Of a stretch of 64,000 nt of DNA, positions 62,501 to 64,000 are shown one piece after another. The notes beneath the pieces were generated by a model. It did not search any database and was not told where the DNA came from. It saw nothing but the letters and a program-made list of their open reading frames with translations. Each line of letters begins with the position of its first letter. Position 1 is the first letter of the stretch. This DNA is from Gloeopeniophorella convolvens. Lineage: Eukaryota > Basidiomycota > Agaricomycetes > Russulales. The stretch is from NCBI GenBank assembly GCA_022496205.1, contig WTXD01000002.1, positions 868,001 through 932,000 on the forward strand, written 5' to 3'. A program made the position numbers and the translations under genes.

Positions 62501-62642
62501 GTTCCGAGGACGTGTCGTCGGATGTGGATGGAAGGTGGTCCTTGGATGTGGGCATGAGGGGCCTGAGACGGGGGGAGGGGGCGGTGGAGGAGGGGAGAGG
62601 GTCGTGGAGGACGACGGGTTCGATGGGACGGGCGGAGAGCAT
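59559..62642 (-). CDS. Npr1/Hal5-family serine/threonine protein kinase
   Basis: A kinase of about 950-1,000 residues with a long Ser/Pro/His-rich N-terminal half and the kinase domain in the middle. Features: [16 protein letters not shown] (nucleotide loop), [10 protein letters not shown] (lysine), AHRDLKLDN (catalytic loop), [11 protein letters not shown] (DFG), [12 protein letters not shown] and [20 protein letters not shown]. These match Npr1/Hal5/Rtk1 kinases, which control plasma-membrane transporters and ion homeostasis. A Pro/Ser-rich insert of about 250 residues splits the C-lobe (between SHPELSQKP and [20 protein letters not shown]), and the end reads [11 protein letters not shown] then EKPHKRKFF. 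Two introns are in frame, near 61230-61290 and 62390-62460, so the open frame is longer than the protein. The ATG at 62642 is chosen; an open frame extends to 62786. Confidence 0.9.
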   Translation of the reverse strand: MLSARPIEPVVLHDPLPSSTAPSPRLRPLMPTSKDHLPSTSDDTSSERPHNSPTIPPRSEQVPSLFFFLSSSTSSFLTSYPPSQAPSTRPSRTPSFLKPKGSPSQPGSPTVEHPTMTSRLGFTSRRRSINFLSTVAAPNTSASTSQPHSPERSPAIPHQPPPTIKHSKHFPGPLHDLKRFLNHHIPHHHGHHGATLAPPTIGSEADTTIHTPIEPHQLPSDQLRGADFESGTYLDGAETPSTQPSTQPSTEPPSPPRSNHTSESVPHAPIPEVKVHKEHKLAGFMRKDKPHHAKDDKVAKAVKDRPLNRSPSPSHSFRSGDRRSRSPVPDAQHTHHSTSSRASGNSTPSHQAITSLSEATQAHLAKKYGKWGRVLGSGAGGTVRLIKASNKNGGHIFAVKEFRPKRTGESEKEYQKKVTAEFCVGSTLKHPNIIKTVDIVCDHGHYYEVRGLYQPRLLCHLSSGFVQVMEYAPYDLFSVVMSGKMCRPEIYCVFRQICDGVEYLHEMGLAHRDLKLDNCVMTTDHVVKLIDFGTATVFHYPGKAHQKASGIVGSDPYLAPEVITQENYDPRKTDVWSVAIIFMCMILRRFPWKIPDAKTDPSFRAFVNSHPELSQKPAPRALPPPETVRSATISEVDSPREDRTPVVVPRKSATTPVDPHSSPLLDPSSSPSQDGQSSNASSTDADTVSSTFETNSISESLDTDFTLCTHVSADSSSSDDASRDGPLGHLLPGGSGRRSFSVTTLPVLPNGVMPRAESPSQLDPSVQMFARPGTSTESLPSSPLLSPSYQGISSMVFVDGALGSPSTAKLIPDDMPTPTLTLKPPTILSPRTRASTFHGPMSPIALERSEADRTLGAVKEREETKSEGTHDAIAKEPADKESTPTPVKRMSIRRPRADSAASVATYSGGAGGAESIFLLLPRETRPAIRRMLFVEPEARCTLTDLLKGRGKASGLLCGCNRHVGSSSTQGIETPPGACQDHDIFAEEEDDGDAWLKSIKTCSTPGAKPEHSHIKVAVDEKPHKRKFF

Positions 62643-63519
62643 TGGGCAAGGAGATGATGGGAGAGATGAAGGATGGGAGCGAAGGCCGGCGGGAATATTA
62701 TTGCGATTAGGCCGGGGCCAAGTACTTATTCGATCCTTCGCCGTCCAATCACTGTCCAATTGCGAGCTGCCCTCTCCCCGATCCAATCGCTGTCCCCGGT
62801 CCGTCTCCCCGGCGCCCTCCTCGCCGTCCTCCCGCGAGCGAGTCTAAACAACCGTCCTCCATTCGCACTCGCCCCCGGTCCAGTCCGCGTTTCGGCCTCG
62901 CAGGAGAGAGACGGCCCCCACCGCACTCCCCGCCGTCAGTTGGCCTCCCCTCCAGTCGCCCGACGTCATCCCCCAGCCCTTAATAAGCACTCGGCCGTCC
63001 TGCCGAACACTATCACGCGCTCCGACCCCATATGATCACCATATCTAATCGCCCTTATGTTTTACCCCTCCGCGCACACCTCTGGCCCTCCCTCGGAGCG
63101 CCACTTGCCTCTCCTCTCGCATCTTTTTCCCCTCCTCGCCGATCTCTTTCTAATCGACCTCCTCCATGCCCTTCATTCCGCTTTCTCCTCTCACTCGTTA
63201 CAGCCCCCTGTCCATCCAACACGTTCTCCCCTCGTTACCCCGCGCTGTCTTTACGTACACTAGTTTATTTCTCCCCGCACCGCTCGCTAGCCGAACGCCT
63301 CAAGACTCGCGAGTCGTACTTACTCTTCTCGGCGCCGTAAACTGCCTCGCTTGTGCCCCACACGCCTCGCACTACCCGCCAGCCAACTCTCCTAGCCCTC
63401 TGCCTTGAGGTTGTCCTCTCGAAACTTTATGCATTTTCCGTCACACGTAACCTGTCATTCCTCCCCATCCTTGCGCTCTCCCGTCTTGCGTCACCTTACT
63501 GTATTCTTTGCTACCGCCG
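62643..63519. other. Divergent promoter region at the right end
   Basis: About 880 bases between the kinase start and the putative gene at 63520. Very rich in C and T on the plus strand. Frames present show no domain. Confidence 0.4.
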
Positions 63520-63963
63520 ATGTCGAAGCTACAATTGGCACAGACATCATCAAATAGCTCACGAGCTTCCTTTCTCGACCTCCCCTCGCACAACTACATT
63601 CCGCACATGTTCTCAAGCCTCGAGTCCCATGACGCACTGCCCAACTTAGCCTCTATAGACACTCTTTCCCACCTGGTCGGCGCGTCTTTTGAACAGACCG
63701 TATCGCCCCCTTCCTCCTCCGCTGAATCGCCTGCAATCTTCCGACTGAGCCCGATTGACCCATCCCGCATCACGTTCGTTCATTTCTGCTCCTTGCGCCG
63801 CGCCGTCTTCGTCCCCCGAATGCACTGCCCGCGTTGCACGCTCCTACAGGCCACTGCAACTCTCCTCAGAATTCGAATCCTTGGCTTTTCCGCCCCCGTT
63901 GATCTCGGCTTTGCGGCCGAGGACCAGGGAGTCTCACGCGCCTGCGCCCACGCCGCAACCTAG
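63520..63963 (+). CDS. Possible serine-rich protein, start of a gene at the window edge
   Basis: The ATG at 63520 follows CCG and begins MSKLQLAQTSSNSSRASFLD, then PHMFSSLESHDALPNLAS and HLVGASFEQTV, with low-complexity Ser before CPRC. The frame runs to a TAG at 63961-63963, but an intron could lead to a longer gene beyond the window. The Ser-rich stretch looks like a regulatory-protein N-terminus. No domain is recognised. It may be a real gene or an unused frame; the good start and composition favour a gene only moderately. Confidence 0.35.
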   Translation: MSKLQLAQTSSNSSRASFLDLPSHNYIPHMFSSLESHDALPNLASIDTLSHLVGASFEQTVSPPSSSAESPAIFRLSPIDPSRITFVHFCSLRRAVFVPRMHCPRCTLLQATATLLRIRILGFSAPVDLGFAAEDQGVSRACAHAAT

Positions 63964-64000
63964 CCGCAAAAAGGAAAGACGGCTCCTTGCCGCGATCTCG

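Overview
The window looks like nuclear DNA of a filamentous basidiomycete, probably Agaricomycotina. It has compact protein-coding genes cut by many short GT-AG introns (mostly about 45-70 nt), pyrimidine-rich promoters, and proteins whose closest recognisable families are fungal: Lst8, fused NADH-type glutamate synthase, Fun14, Yos9, Npr1/Hal5 kinases, fungal-type voltage-gated proton channels and fungal FAR-17a/AIG1-like proteins. I found 26 protein-coding genes (one uncertain at the right edge). I found no tRNA, rRNA, transposon, CRISPR array or prokaryotic-style operon. Gene models were assembled by reading exons against known family motifs, so exact splice sites are firm only where stated.

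Layout. 1-2173 holds no gene I can support. 2.2-3.7 kb is the TOR-complex WD40 protein LST8 (+), followed by the large glutamate synthase gene GLT1 (+, 4.1-11.3 kb) with a GATAAG site upstream. Next are the cohesin acetyltransferase ECO1 (-), an MCH1-like MFS transporter (+), a FAR-17a/AIG1-like membrane hydrolase (+), argininosuccinate lyase (+), an Sso1-type syntaxin (+), a small AN1 zinc-finger protein (+), aspartate aminotransferase (+) and a PP4R1-like HEAT-repeat protein (+).

From 28.5 to 37.2 kb is the most accessory-looking part: three multi-exon four-helix membrane proteins with long proline/serine-rich tails (+,+,+), a voltage-gated proton channel (-) and a retinol-dehydrogenase-like SDR (+). 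After it come a secreted HNH/DUF1524-type nuclease, a FUN14 protein, the 25S rRNA m5C methyltransferase NOP2, an Ala/Glu/Pro-rich protein of unknown function, eIF2B-epsilon, and a 57-residue PMP3 proteolipid gene broken into seven tiny exons.

From 49.4 to 55.6 kb three consecutive genes encode kynurenine formamidase, kynureninase and kynurenine 3-monooxygenase: three steps of tryptophan catabolism/de novo NAD synthesis side by side. The right end carries an AT-hook protein, a Yos9/OS-9 ER lectin ending in RDEL, an Npr1/Hal5-family kinase, and the start of a possible serine-rich gene.

Functionally there is a loose nitrogen/amino-acid theme (LST8, GLT1, argininosuccinate lyase, aspartate aminotransferase, kynurenine genes, an Npr1/Hal5-type kinase), but only the kynurenine genes are adjacent enough to be called a cluster. 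I did not find a clearly new defence or mobile system. The best leads are the proton channel set among tandem four-helix proteins, the micro-exon PMP3 gene, the Ala/Glu-rich orphan and the kynurenine cluster.
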